A program made the position numbers and the translations under genes. This document shows, piece after piece, positions 1 to 11,010 of a stretch of 64,000 nt of DNA; position 1 is the first letter of the stretch; each line of letters opens with the position of its first letter. The DNA lies in contig CM077025.1 in the NCBI GenBank assembly GCA_039090855.1, forward strand, positions 99,986,489 through 100,050,488, read 5' to 3'. The notes beneath the pieces were generated by a model. It ran no database searches and had not been told where the DNA came from. It was given only the letters and a program-made list of their open reading frames with translations. Source of the DNA: Macrothele yani (taxonomy: Eukaryota > Arthropoda > Arachnida > Araneae > Macrothelidae).

Positions 1-201
1 TTTTCTTACAGAAAAGCAAAACAGAAACTAGCTTTGACAACTAACAAAAAAAAAAAAAAAAAGGCATTTACAGTGGAGCCAAAGAAAAGTAATTATGGTC
101 TGCACATGATTGGATGAAAGATAAAATTTCCAGAGATTCCTCTAATTTCCAGATAATTGCATGGGATTGATGCTTAATAACTTCTAAGGAGTCCATTCCA
201 T

Positions 202-264
202 TTTGTGGCCAGTTTGTTGTATGTGCCTGTCTAATCCAGGCACATACAACAAACTGGCCACAAA
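202..264. repeat. perfect 28-bp inverted repeat, 7-nt loop
   Basis: Arms 202-229 and 237-264 are exact reverse complements around TCTAATC. The partner copy (about 4400-4440) carries only one arm, so the palindrome was formed by local duplication in copy A. Confidence 0.9.
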
Positions 265-383
265 TTAGACAGGGGACATGGCACATACTGTCTAATCCAA
301 AACAGATAAAAACAATATGTTTGTGGAATAGCTTTTTTACGGGTCTTATAGAGGTTATTTTTCATCAAAGTTGGTTGTCAAAT

Positions 384-412
384 TTTCGAACTAAAGCCTA
401 GTTCGTCATCAG
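384..412 (-). ncRNA. hammerhead-ribozyme-like core in PLE-1A tail
   Basis: Minus strand carries CTGATGA, then a hairpin (GAACTA...TAGTTC) and GAAA, matching the order CUGANGA / stem II / GAAA. Hammerhead motifs are known in terminal repeats of Penelope-like elements. One extra base lies between CTGATGA and the stem, so activity is doubtful. The same string occurs at 4212-4240 on the other strand. Confidence 0.5.
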
Positions 413-419
413 GACTATG

Positions 420-749
420 TCACTGGAGTAGTTGCTGCCACTCAATTGGAAGAGTCCATCCACAATTATCGTTAATTATGGTACTTCTTCTTGCTATTTC
501 GATCCCTTCTTCTAGTTTCCTCTTTACTAAGTTTGACTGGTGGGCGATTATTTTCACTGAGTCCCAATTTATGGAGTGTCCACTTGCTTGTATATGTCTG
601 TCTAGCCCTGTTTTGTTCCCAATGTTCCTAATAGCTGCTTGGTGTTCTTTCATTCGGACCTTAATACTTCTCCCTGTTTCTCCTATATAGCTGAGTCCGC
701 AGTTACAGTCGATGCAGTAAATTACTCCTTCCTGCAATTGGATGTCCAA
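420..749 (-). pseudogene. PLE-1A GIY-YIG endonuclease domain
   Basis: A 109-codon frame with GVIYCIDCNCGLSYIGETGR: the paired GIY-like and YIG motifs plus the following conserved Arg/Lys residues (RSIKVRMKEH) and a downstream His/Glu-containing region (HIQASGHSINW, KRKLEEGIEI). This is the nuclease that nicks target DNA in EN-positive Penelope-like elements. The methionine at 749 is probably internal to the original polyprotein rather than a true start. The sequence is almost the same as 3872-4204 on the other strand. Confidence 0.88.
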
Positions 750-838
750 TTCTTTCTGCTTTAAAGCTGGCAGGAATTTCTGTATTTTGTTATTAAGATC
801 TGGAGCTAGCCTGATATTATATTTTGCTCCGATCCTTT

Positions 839-1672
839 TCAGGTTCTCGAAAAGTCCCTTGTGGTACGTAATTTTGCTGGTGAATTTGAAGTTGGTTTTC
901 TCCTGCTTCTTTTTGGCACTTGTTTAAATATTTTCTCAACATATGGGGAGGGGTAATTGTTTTCTGCCAATATTTCCTTTAATTCTTCTTTGTGAAGATC
1001 TTTCTGAGTAGCTGAAGAGACCAGGATTTCAATCTTTTCCAAAAATTGTCTCGCCGTATTAGATTTAATATAATCAGGGTGGAATGAGCAGAAGTCTAAC
1101 ATCTTCCCTGTGTTGGTGGGTTTTTTAAAAAGCTGAGTGAATATTTTCCCCTCTCTTGAGGTCAAGGTTAAATCTAGGTAATTGATGCTATGGTCTCTTT
1201 CCTGTTCTAGGGTGTACTGCAAGGTATTCTCTAGTAAGTTAAATTCTTCCAGAATCTGAGAGGGTAGAGATTGGTCCACAGTATCTACTATAATTAGGAC
1301 ATCATCCATGTACCTTACATAGAGAGCAAACAAGGAGGGTTGTATAAGGATTTTTGCCTCTAGTTTACTTATATAATAATTTGCTAGCAGAGGTGCTAGT
1401 GGAGAACCCATTGCAAGTCCTGAAGTTTGCCTGTAATATTTCTTTCCAAACTGGAAGAAATTATTCTTGAAGGAAAATAGGAGCAGTTCATATATGCCAA
1501 GTAGTATTTCTTTATTGTGATTATGGAATACTATTTTTTCCACAAGGTCATCTGCAATGAATTCCAGTAGGAGGTCCAGGTTAATGTTGGTATACATAGA
1601 GACTATATCCAGGCTTGCCATTACTGGATGAATTAATTCTGGCAAGTTGTCCAGTTTTCCTTTTAGCTGCAT
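839..1672 (-). pseudogene. PLE-1A reverse transcriptase domain
   Basis: A 277-codon frame with the RT core. Palm motif A is in MASLDIVSMYTNI; the primer-grip region reads QTSGLAMGSPLAPLLANYY; the catalytic motif is YVRYMDDVLII; and NYLDLTL follows. These are typical of Penelope-like RTs, which are related to telomerase RT. The upstream RT motif (IYGTIKVHKEG) lies in another frame at about 1690-1830; the break is at an A-run near 1680, where this copy has a different number of A/T than its partner. The 3' end also runs out of frame, so the linker to GIY-YIG is lost. It cannot make a full protein as it stands. Confidence 0.9.
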
Positions 1673-1807
1673 GGATTTTTTTTAGTAGGTAGGGAGGAGA
1701 AGGGAACATATCTCTGAGGTGACCAAGTAAATAATAATTAATGTTGGAGAGTGGCGAATTTCTAGTGTCTATTATAGGTCTTACTGGATGTCCTTCTTTG
1801 TGAACTT

Positions 1808-2665
1808 TTATCGTACCATAGATCTGTGGAGTTCTTGACTGGATTTTGGAGAAGTTTTGAAGAGCTCATTAAGCTGTTTTTTATTTCTTAAAGAGCTGAT
1901 TAATTTCTTAAGATTTTTGACAGTTTGATCTATAGGGTTACCATTGAGTTCTTCATAATAAGGCTTGCTCAATTCAGCTTCCATTTTATTGTAATACTTC
2001 TCTTTTTCTACCAATACCAAAACTTTGCTCTTATCTGCTCTCAGTGCTACAACTTTATCATTGGCTTTGAATTTTTTAAGGTCAGCAATGGCATTTCTAT
2101 TAAAATTGTAATCAACTTTTACTGGCTTTTTTACAAATTTTGAGACGCAGTCTGAGAATTCTTTCCTTAAAGTAACTGCTGTATTTTCATCTTCTCTTTC
2201 TACCTTATTACAGATGCTTTCTAAATCAATCAGTATACGTTTTTTATCAAGTGTTGCGGAGGAAAGGTTATAATTATATCCCTTATTGAGGAGATTAATC
2301 AGGTTTTCATCTACTCCTTCTTCCGTCAGATCCATGACATGTTTGTTAGTGGGAGATGGTATTAACTGTGGGCCAGGTGCTGTAGACATTAACTTTGGAT
2401 TCAACCACTTATTCTCTTTAATCTTCAATTTTTCCTTAAACTTTTTGTTTTTATCTCTCACTGCTTTAGCTAACCAATTATCAATATTTTTCTTTTCTGC
2501 TTCCGGAATTTCACCTAATGAAGAGGTCCAAATACGAGCTTCTATTCGTTCGCATTGCTCAATAGTTTTGAATTTATTACGAATCGCGCCATTCACCGTT
2601 TTTAGTTCTATTTTTTTAATAAAATTTCTTGACAGATTTTCCGCGATGTTTTTTGTGAGTCTCAA
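1808..2665 (-). pseudogene. PLE-1A N-terminal region of the polyprotein
   Basis: An open stretch of 285 codons, lysine-rich, beginning at a methionine at 2665. It covers the part upstream of the RT palm that Penelope-like proteins carry before the conserved IYGTIKVHKEG segment. The last residues before the stop are out of frame compared with the partner copy at 2749-2830, where the same DNA reads SRIPQIYGTIKVHKEGHPVR. A small indel near 1850 therefore shifts the frame. This segment has no counterpart in the second copy, which is 5'-truncated just inside it. Start choice is uncertain because upstream sequence has been replaced by the inverted copy. Confidence 0.75.
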
Positions 2666-2748
2666 AGAAGGTGGGACAAACCCTATAGATCAAACTGTCA
2701 AAAATCTTAAGAAATTAATCAGCTCTTTAAGAAATAAAAAACAGCTTA

Positions 2749-3522
2749 ATGAGCTCTTCAAAAAACTTCTCCAAAATCCAGTCAAGAATTCCACAGATCT
2801 ATGGTACGATAAAAGTTCACAAAGAAGGACATCCAGTAAGACCTATAATAGACACTAGAAATTCGCCACTCTCCAACATTAATTATTATTTACTTGGTCA
2901 CCTCAGAGATATGTTCCCTTCTCCTCCCTACCTACTAAAAAATTCCATGCAGCTAAAAGGAAAACTGGACAACTTGCCAGAATTAATTCATCCAGTAATG
3001 GCAAGCCTGGATATAGTCTCTATGTATACCAACATTAACCTGGACCTCCTACTGGAATTCATTGCAGATGACCTTGCGGAAAAAATAGTATTCCATAATC
3101 ACAATAAAGAAATACTACTTGGCATATATGAACTGCTCCTATTTTCCTTCAAGAATAATTTCTTCCAGTTTGGAAAGAAATATTACAGGCAAACTTCAGG
3201 ACTTGCAATGGGTTCTCCACTAGCACCTCTGCTAGCAAATTATTATATAAGTAAACTAGAGGCAAAAATCCTTATACAACCCTCCTTGTTTGCTCTCTAT
3301 GTAAGGTACATGGATGATGTCCTAATTATAGTAGATACTGTGGACCAATCTCTACCCTCTCAGATTCTGGAAGAATTTAACTTACTAGAGAATACCTTGC
3401 AGTACACCCTAGAACAGGAAAGAGACCATAGCATCAATTACCTAGATTTAACCTTGACCTCAAGAGAGGGGAAAATATTCACTCAGCTTTTTAAAAACCC
3501 ACCAACACAGGGAAGATGTTAG
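2749..3522 (+). pseudogene. PLE-1B reverse transcriptase domain
   Basis: A 257-codon frame containing the complete RT core in one frame: IYGTIKVHKEGHPVR near the start, MASLDIVSMYTNI, GLAMGSPLAPLLANYY and YVRYMDDVLII. It is more intact than the PLE-1A copy, where the same region is split. It ends at a shift near 3510 (FKNPPTQGRC), after which the reading continues in another frame as MLDFCSFHPDYIKSN at 3516. The ATG at 2749 is fortuitous; the authentic 5' coding part was lost by truncation. Confidence 0.88.
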
Positions 3523-3918
3523 ACTTCTGCTCATTCCACCCTGATTATATTAAATCGAATACGGCGAGACAATTTTTGGAAAAGATTGAAATCCTGGTCT
3601 CTTCAGCTACTCAGAAAGATCTTCACAAAGAAGAATTAAAGGAAATATTGGCAGAAAACAATTACCCCTCCCCACATGTTGAGAAAATATTTAAACAAGT
3701 GCCAAAAAAAGAAGCAGGAGAAAACCAACTTCAAATTCACCAGCAAAATTACGTACCACAAGGGACTTTTCGAGAAACTGAAAAGGATCGGAGCAAAATA
3801 TAATATCAGGCTAACTCCAGATCTTAATAACAAAATAAAGAAATTCCTGCCAGCTTTGAAAGCAGAAAGAATTGGACATCCAATTGCAGGAAGGAGTAAT
3901 TTACTGCATCGACTGTAA
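3516..3918 (+). pseudogene. PLE-1B RT thumb and linker, frame-broken
   Basis: Two overlapping frames (3516-3803 and 3676-3918) together cover the region between RT and nuclease. The first reads from CSFHPDYIKSN to a shift at an A-run near 3705 (QVPKKEAG). The second reads KCQKKKQEKTNFKFTSKITY through ERIGHPIAG before losing frame at the start of the nuclease. The FHP motif and basic linker fit Penelope-like proteins. Confidence 0.75.
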
Positions 3919-4204
3919 CTGCGGACTCAGCTATATAGGAGAAACAGGGAGAAGTATTAAGGTCCGAATGAAAGAACACCAAGCAGCTATTAGGAACATT
4001 GGGAACAAAACAGGGCTAGACAGACATATACAAGCAAGTGGACACTCCATAAATTGGGACTCAGTGAAAATAATCGCCCACCAGTCAAACTTAGTAAAGA
4101 GGAAACTAGAAGAAGGGATCGAAATAGCAAGAAGAAGAAGTACCACAATTAACGATAATTGCGGATGGACTCTTCCAATTGAGTGGCAACAACTACTCCA
4201 GTGA
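3872..4204 (+). pseudogene. PLE-1B GIY-YIG endonuclease domain
   Basis: A 110-codon frame beginning MDIQLQEGVIYCIDC, with the YIGETGR motif and the C-terminal residues WTLPIEWQQLLQ just before the stop. It differs from PLE-1A by very few residues (an extra Arg in the RRRST run), which points to recent common origin. The nuclease frame is shifted relative to the linker at about 3885. Confidence 0.88.
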
Positions 4205-4211
4205 CATAGTC

Positions 4212-4240
4212 CTGATGACGAACTAGGCTTTAGTTCGAAA
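4212..4240 (+). ncRNA. hammerhead-ribozyme-like core in PLE-1B tail
   Basis: CTGATGA, then a GAACTA/TAGTTC stem, then GAAA, 8 bp after the nuclease stop codon. It shares the one-base spacer oddity of the other copy. Confidence 0.5.
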
Positions 4241-4540
4241 ATTTGACAACCAACTTTGATGAAAAATAACCTCTATAAGACCCGTAAAAAAGCTATTCCA
4301 CAATCACTATGAATAGAGGTGCCATAAATGCATTTACAACTAGGATAAAAACAAGATTAGGCAGGCAACATGCAACCTGTCTAATCCAAAACAGGATTAG
4401 ACAGGCAGCATGACACATACAACAAACTGGCCACAAAATGGAATGGGACTCCTTACAAGTTATCAAGCATCAATCCCATGCAATTATCTGGAAATTATGG
4501 AAATTAGAGGAATCCTGGAAATTTACAAGACACAAGGTGG

Positions 4541-7097
4541 TAAAGATTAAAATTAGCGGTCGCCACTCACCACGTGGCGACTGGATAAAATAAAATGTCC
4601 AGTAGAAAAAGTGATTTTAGTCGCCATGCTCGAAAATTTGCCCTTTTTCATTGCTAAAGAATTAATTTGCATTTTTAAAATGCTCCTGTTATAGGAAATG
4701 TATTTTTAAATCATCCACTCCCGCACGGTGAAAAACAGCCTATTCCTCTGCAAATAAGTGGGTACGATCTATTTATAGATTCACTCTTCAAGAACGGGGT
4801 GGCCGTTTGTTTTTCCCCTTAAGTTTGTGCACAAAGTAACCATATCGGGAATGGACACCTGTAGCTTTAGATGGAACTGTGGCATCACAACTCGTCTTCA
4901 GCAGCTCGTTTTTTAAAGTTTGGTTGCTCTAAAAATGCATGATTTTCCATTGCTTAGGCACTTCTTTGCTTATTATCAAATAAAATGGGCAAGCATTTTT
5001 CTCTTTTGTTTACAAAAAGAAATCAAAGGTAGAAAATCGGGACTTCACTTTCCGCGCCGCGAGCCGTCTTTCAATCCACGCAGAGTCGCGTTTCCCTTCC
5101 ACGTGTGAAGTTGGCTTTAAACAAAATAAAAAAAAAACTCTTGTCTGCCCCTTAATACAGTAAAATGTTACTAAGGAATGGGTAAACACAAGTTCTTCAG
5201 CGAAATTATATATAAAAAATCAGTACTGTACTGTTCACTTTGCCGTGATAGTCATTTTTACAGGTCACGGAAAAGGCTGATTCCATCACGGACGAAATAA
5301 GTACCGATTTTGAAATTTAATTTAGCTTTAAAAATACCGGAAAAGAAAAAAACTCTTTCTGTATTGATTGGTTTCGAAGAACAGGCAGTTAGAAATAACA
5401 AAAACTGTGCTTCACTAGAAAAAACTTTTAAAATACGAAATTGTTCTTTTTCACTATTACTGAAGCTATTAAAAATGAGAAACATAATCAGAAAAAAATA
5501 TAACATAAGAATATAACCAGAAAGTGAAGGGAAAGTGCATCTTGGGGTAAGAAAAATTCGAAATTTAGAAAACTACGGAACATTTTCATCCGTGCTAAAA
5601 CAATCATTTTCAGGCGACGAACGGCATGAAAAATGCTCAAATTATATCGGACAAATGTCGCGACATTAAAAACATCCAATAAACAGTCCCAAAAATGTTT
5701 GATGAATGTTAGAATTTTGAAAACATGAAAATAAACTTTGAACAAATGATTGAATAACATTATTTCATAGATTTTTTTATTTCCGTAGTATATTTGATGT
5801 TTCCCGTATTCCGTAGCGATCGACGATTTCCGTAGTGACTATGGTGAATTCGTAGCATTTGGAAGATCTGAGGTGGGCAAACAGGAAAAAATGACAAATC
5901 ATTAAAATTCTACCAAAACAACGTTTTCTGAAGGGGGAAAAAACAGACAACCAGATTTTTTGTTTCCGTAGTACATTCGATGTTTCCCGTACTCCACAGA
6001 GATTGACGATTTTCGTAGTGACTATGGGGAATTCATAGTATTTGGAAGGTCTGTGGTGGGCAAACAAGAAAAATAACAAATTATTAAAATTCTACCAAAA
6101 CTGAACGTTTTCCGGAAAAAAAAAAAAAAAAAAAGCTGACACTGGGTTCGAAAACCGGACAGAATCTGATGGAATTAGGATACTCTGCAAGCGTTCTTAT
6201 TTCATCATGACTATTTCTTCAACACCTGTGAAGGTTTATCAATATTTTTAATGTAATATTTATTAGAACAACCCAGGAAATTACTGAATATTTTCTGTTA
6301 GTGATCAGGAATCATTGCGAGTCTGTAATATAAAGTGACCAGGTTGGTATCACATTTCTCCCAATCTCAGTTCTACCACAAAATGATTCTGGCATGGAGT
6401 TTTCATTCTGACACCAAGAACCTAACCAAAAATAAATGGAATGAAAAGAAAAATTTAGCAGAATGGAAGCAGCTTTGAAACATAATGTCTGAACATTTTT
6501 GATCATCAATAACTCACTAAAAACTGCTAGAGAAACTAAAAACAAGCAATTTTTAGTACATGAAGGTCATAGCAGATATTGTTGAAATACTCAATATTGC
6601 TGACTGTTATGCCAAGCAATGCAGAAGTTAAGAGAATGCAAGCATTGTAGGCAATGTTCTTGATGACAAGACGATGTTCATGCAAAGAATGACTTTAGAA
6701 AATACAGCAAATTAAATAAATTAAGCAAAAGTAAGTACTCCTTGAAAAATTTAATCCATCCACTGCTATCAATTTATGGTGGAGAAATTGAGAGACCAAA
6801 TAAAAATGATTAAATTATCTTTCCAATAAAAACTGTTGAAAATTTGGTTGATGTGGTTGAAGAAATATGTAACTTTTAAGATTATATTTACTCATTTAAT
6901 TGCACTGGACAATAGACAGTGTGCCCTTGTAACTAATAAGCTTAAATGTAACTATGTCTAAATAAATGAAAGGTATTCAGTACAGTGATGAAATGTGTAT
7001 ACAACACGAAATAGCCGTAAGGAAAGTGGCCACTAGATTTTGTCATCCACCCACTGGCCAATGGCCACTCGAAAAAAATCGCCAATTTTAATCTTTA
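4541..7097. mobile_element. hAT transposon copy A, perfect 8-bp TSD
   Basis: Ends are TAAAGATTAAAATTAGCGG on the left and the inverted TAAAGATTAAAATTGGCG on the right. Both fit the hAT terminal consensus YARNG. The 8 bp CAAGGTGG lie immediately outside both ends (4533-4540 and 7098-7105), an exact hAT-size target duplication. No convincing transposase is seen; the open frames inside do not resemble hAT proteins. Two diverged direct repeats of roughly 180 bp occupy about 5765-6110. A second copy in the opposite orientation is at 49349-51860. Confidence 0.9.
5765..6110. repeat. internal direct duplication in hAT copy A
   Basis: Two units share TTTCCGTAGTA..GATGTTTCCCGTA, a GAAGATCTG/GAAGGTCTG block and a TTAAAATTCTACCAAAAC block. 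The same duplication is present in the copy at 49-52 kb, so it predates transposition. Confidence 0.75.
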
Positions 7098-7105
7098 CAA
7101 GGTGG

Positions 7106-7767
7106 CAACATCAACGACCATGCTGGATGGCAAATCAACCACGCTTGGTCGCCAGACCTGTGGAAGCAGTAAGACGCAAGAACTCTTGATGATGATCTAG
7201 TGTATAAATCGAAAATTTGAGCGGTAATGTACCTTAATAAATTTATCCTCTATAATTCCTGTTAAATATTTACAATATTGGCTCTTGTAATGTAGAGGAT
7301 AAGAATTCAATTTTCACCAACAAAACATCAAACAAAACCGAGAATAAATCGCTAATTCATGACATAGGAAGATATTCCCTTCCCCTTTCAAACAATGCAA
7401 CAAAGAAAAATTCATTTTCTTCATGTAGAAAATATTCTTTTGCAGTTTCAAAGGCCAAAAGCAAACCATCGGTATTTTTTGCCCATTCCTACTCAGATTA
7501 ACCTTTGCCGTATCGGCCAGTATTCTTGGAAACATAGTATTTACAATTATGAGGAGAGGAGTATGATGGAAAGGTGCTCACCGTTCACTTTGTGGGGGCT
7601 TTGGTTGTGACATATGAGCAAATTTTTGTTTTCTTTTTTGTTATCTTATTTTTTTCCCTCCACCACTTAAAAATTTTGACTTCTGATGTCTTTTCTGGTT
7701 TGATACAACCACAGGAGGGTTGTTATTATTATTATTTTGGTGATTTCAACTGGAGCATAATCACAGT

Positions 7768-7800
<33 letters not shown>

Positions 7801-8236
7801 CTAACTGCATACACAATCATCAAAATGAAAACTTGCTGCAAACCCTGAACATGTGAACCATGATTAGCAATAGAAAATAAGAATAAATCTAAATAACAAA
7901 TGAGAAATAATTGAAAAATAATAAAACAATAATTACTGTCAGAATAATAATTATAGAGGATTAAAAATGCTCTAAACACAAATATAGGCAAATTTCCCCC
8001 AAATAGGCAGAATTTCACAAAATGGGTATCATCTTTAAAAACCTGGATCGACCACTGCAAGTATTTCATTGTTCCACTACATTTGTAAATTGCTATGAAA
8101 ATGTTTTTGTTTTTTGTTTTTTTGTTTTTTTTCAAAGTTCAAGTTTAGATAAAGAATTTTGTTCAGAAAAGAAAGATGTGATTTACCAACAAATATTTAT
8201 AAAACAGAAAAATACTTTTAACATTTGGAAACTCAC
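7106..8236. other. intronic DNA, no gene seen
   Basis: AT-rich sequence between hAT copy A and the host exon. It holds a run of about 28 A (near 7774-7801) and a T-rich stretch at 8110-8130. The hydrophobic minus-strand frame here is mostly poly-Phe from the A-run and is not credible. Confidence 0.6.
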
Positions 8237-8342
8237 TTGAACATGTTAGATAGCGGGTGTTATCAAGACTACATTCAGATGACGGAATCAACCCTTTGGC
8301 CTCATACACATTACACTGTTTAGAAGACTCACAAAAGTAGCA
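8237..8342 (-). CDS. PTTG1IP: PTTG1IP-like protein, internal exon (second half of PSI domain)
   Basis: Minus-strand exon of 106 nt, with acceptor CTTTTCATTTCAG before it and donor GTGAGT after it. It opens in phase 0 and encodes 35 residues starting CYFCESSKQCNVYEAKG and ending ...CSLDNTRYLTCS, plus one base of the next codon. Joined to the exon at 24726-24775, the eight cysteines are spaced almost as in vertebrate PTTG1IP (a single-pass type I membrane protein that binds securin and helps move it to the nucleus), including CxxC and the PSSxC/PPASLC-like block. Family assignment rests on recalled spacing and exon phase. The transmembrane and cytoplasmic exons should lie at lower coordinates and were not found. 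Confidence 0.75.
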
Positions 8343-8491
8343 CTGAAATGAAAAGATACAAAGTGCAAAGAATTCTTTTTATAAAGGCAAAATTATCACA
8401 ACCAAACTGAAAGGAACTTTGAATAAAAAGCAATTAAATTATAATTTCAACATAATGAGGAAAATATTTTGTAGAAACAGTTTACAATGAA

Positions 8492-11010
8492 GCAGGGTGA
8501 AAAATAACTGAAATTTTTGGCGGGAGCAATTTTGCTCTTCAAATTTAGCATTGTGGAGCAATTGAGTAATTATGTGGAGCACTTTTGAGACTTTTTATTT
8601 TTATTTAAGTGACTAATAATTTATTACCAAATAAAACTATTGGCAGCACCTTTCAATATCTATCGAAAATACTCTAATCAGTAATGAAAAGTAAAATTTC
8701 AAAATATTTTAACCGATATGTAAAAAGTACAAATTTTCTTTTTATGGATATATGGTAAAAATGTTACCTGGCCACACACTGCAGCAGCTACTTATCGTCA
8801 CTTGACAGTTAGAGTACTCCTGAACTTGTGGTAGCTTCAAGTTCTGGGTCTGTTCTCTTTCTTTCCTATAAGACTTCACACTTGTGCGTCAGGGCTTCTT
8901 TAAAAAAATACCTCCTCTGCTTCTTCAGGGTGAAACTCACATAGTTCTGGTCCTTCCAGCGTTATCCGCAATAGCTGGTTCAAAGCATCAGAATTCATCC
9001 GATTACGGAAATCTGTCTTTATTCTTTTCATCGCAGAAAATGCTCTTTCGACCTTAGCATTGGATACGGGCAATAATTTCATATTTATCATGTGGTTTAA
9101 ATTTGGGAATTCATTGGCATGCTTTTCCTTCAAACATTTCCATAACTGTTGCTTTGACTGGTGTTGTAGATTTCTTAACCAAAAGGTTTTGAAATAATCC
9201 CAGTCCTCTTGAATTTTATTGTTGTCAACATTGTTGGCAGTCAACAACTCACTGAAATGTTCAGTTAATACAGTAATTCGAAAAAATCACCAAAATTTGC
9301 AAGATTAGATTTGTCTGTTGGCCAAAGCTTAGGTTCTAACAGCTTGGCAATGTTGAAAACCTGATTTTTGTGCAAGTTACCGAGCCGGGTATGTACACAC
9401 TGATCAATATGATTTAAAAGATATTCACAATTTTCATAGAATACATCTCCTGTCAAATTACAGCTCAGTTCAATGCCATGAAATCTACAGTTTTCACTGA
9501 ATCACAGTCACTGTAATCACAAGCCGATACGTTTGGTAAGTCTTGTAAAATTTTGGACAGTTCGGCCGAAAACTTTTTTTTCATCATAATTTTGATAGAA
9601 TCATAGAATTTTTCTAATGCATTCAAAATATAAGGTATATCAACATCAACCAGCTGGAGAGACAGATAATTTTGACAAAGAATATAAAATGTTGCAAAGC
9701 AACAGCAGCCAAGTTACAAATTTTAATGAACTTGGTTTTTCTCAAAATGCCTGTAATTCTGCTTTTTCTCCTAATTGTACAATAACAAAACAATTTTTAA
9801 TCAGCATGCCATTGGCTCTTTGCATGTGTGAAACCCATAGGGTGTAATGAACTTGCCAAGCTGGTGTATCTGATACATACATCTTCATCGAGTACTGTTG
9901 AGAGCTCACGAAAGTCTAATTCGTTTGGCACTTTTTTCATAAAAATTATGAATGTCTTCCATCAATTTAAATACCTCCTGAAAATATGTTGACAGCATAA
10001 ATCTTTTAGAGTATGCACACATTTCTTTAGAGTATGCAAATCTTCAAAGTGATGACTTATTACCTAAACAAGGGCAGTTTTCTTCAAAAGAGCTGCAACA
10101 CCTTTCCTCTGTCCCACATTAATATTTGCTCCGTCAGCTAAAAATCCAATTCATTTATTTTCAAAATAGACTACTCCAAATCCTGCAATAGACTCTGAAA
10201 TTGCATTTTTGATTCCATTAGCATCAGTATTTTTCAGTTCTTTTAATGCCAGGAATGGGAATTTGGTATCTCCTACTTCATTGACATGCATGATACAAAT
10301 AATGTCAATTTCAGATACACTAACATACGTACTGCTATCAATAAAAAAAGTAAAATAGTCTGTCTTTCTTAAATCATTGTGCAAATCAGTTTCAAAAACA
10401 TTAGCAATGCACTCCGTGAATTGAGAATGGTAAGTTCGCTCTACATCAGCTTTGCTCTACATAACATTAGCAAAATGTTTGCTCTACATCAACATTAGCA
10501 ATGCACTGCGTGATCACGGACGAATGGTAAGTTTGTTCTACATCAACACCAAAGTGTTTCTCTAACTCAATAATTTTAAGAAATTTCAAAAATGGAATTT
10601 CCCCTTTGGCAATCCTATATGCTATATCAATTAATTTTACAGTTCTTGCTTTAGATGCATTAGAAGCAATAATCATTGACTTACCAATAGATGTTCTTTG
10701 ATAAAAAATCAGTGAGTAATTTTTCTTTATGTTCTGCCTTGAAGACACTGGCACGGTGAATATCTGATCTGGTGTGCTTTACCACGTTGTTCTTTTTAAT
10801 AATAAATCCAGAAACTCCATCAATAAAAGAAGAATTGAAATTTGGAAAAAAATTTACGCTCTCAACATTTTTCAAGCAAATTTCGCTATAGGTAGACAGG
10901 ATGGAGATTTTATTGGCATCAACATCATAGCTTAACCAACTACCTTTTGGATCTAATTCCTCCATCCACCTTTTCATGGTTGATATTTTGACTATGGTAG
11001 CCATGATTTC
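8492..11010 (-). mobile_element. degraded hAT element (hAT-D)
   Basis: A minus-strand transposase relic spans 11004 to 8900. A plausible 3' terminus, CAGGGTGAAAAATAACTG, lies at 8492 and fits YARNG. No matching inverted end or target duplication was found on the right, so the element is 5'-truncated or too diverged. Confidence 0.65.
8900..11004 (-). pseudogene. hAT transposase relic (ZNF862-like type)
   Basis: Pieces in order on the minus strand: an N-terminal region with KRWMEELDPKGSWLSYDVD and a degenerate zinc-finger-like Cys/His stretch (11004-10681); AYRIAKGEIPFLKF (about 10620); a catalytic-core piece FTFFIDSSTYVSVSEIDI with KELKNTDANGI (10384-10151); the conserved GFLADGANINVGQRKGVA (about 10150-10080); and the C-terminal dimerisation domain with LPVSNAKVERAFSAMKRIKTD (9247-8900). 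This order and these motifs match hAT transposases related to vertebrate ZNF862-like proteins. At least five frame breaks separate the pieces, so it is inactive. A short duplication is visible near 10430-10510 (repeated CATCAACATTAGCAATGCACT). Confidence 0.85.

Larger units (their letters stand above)
123..2678 (-). mobile_element. Penelope-like retroelement, long copy (PLE-1A)
   Basis: Seen: minus-strand reading gives, in order, an N-terminal region (2665-1808), a reverse transcriptase with YMDD (about 1830-839), a GIY-YIG nuclease domain (749-420), then a 3' tail with a hammerhead-like core (384-412) and a palindrome (202-264). Known: RT followed by GIY-YIG is the hallmark of EN-positive Penelope-like elements, which copy themselves by target-primed reverse transcription. 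The 3' half (123-1938) is repeated in inverted orientation at 2679-4524, so the full copy and a 5'-truncated copy lie head to head. Every domain is separated from the next by a frameshift, so the element is inactive. Confidence 0.9.
2679..4524 (+). mobile_element. Penelope-like element, 5'-truncated inverted copy (PLE-1B)
   Basis: Plus-strand partner of PLE-1A. It begins abruptly inside the N-terminal region (NPIDQTVKN) and runs through RT, GIY-YIG and the 3' tail. Sequence identity with the reverse complement of 123-1938 is high throughout, including the 3' tail beyond the hammerhead-like core. The tail is therefore part of the element and not flanking DNA. Head-to-head arrangement of a full and a truncated copy is a known Penelope insertion form. 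Confidence 0.88.

Noticed and set aside
2286..2858. 190-codon plus-strand gene
   Set aside because: Mostly antisense to the Penelope N-terminal region, running across the head-to-head junction.
5258..6545. Transposase genes in hAT copy A
   Set aside because: Frames are short, are partly translations of the internal duplication, and none shows hAT motifs.
7761..8135. Transmembrane exon of the PTTG1IP-like gene
   Set aside because: Hydrophobic frame depends on a poly-A run read as poly-Phe and lacks splice sites in the needed phase.
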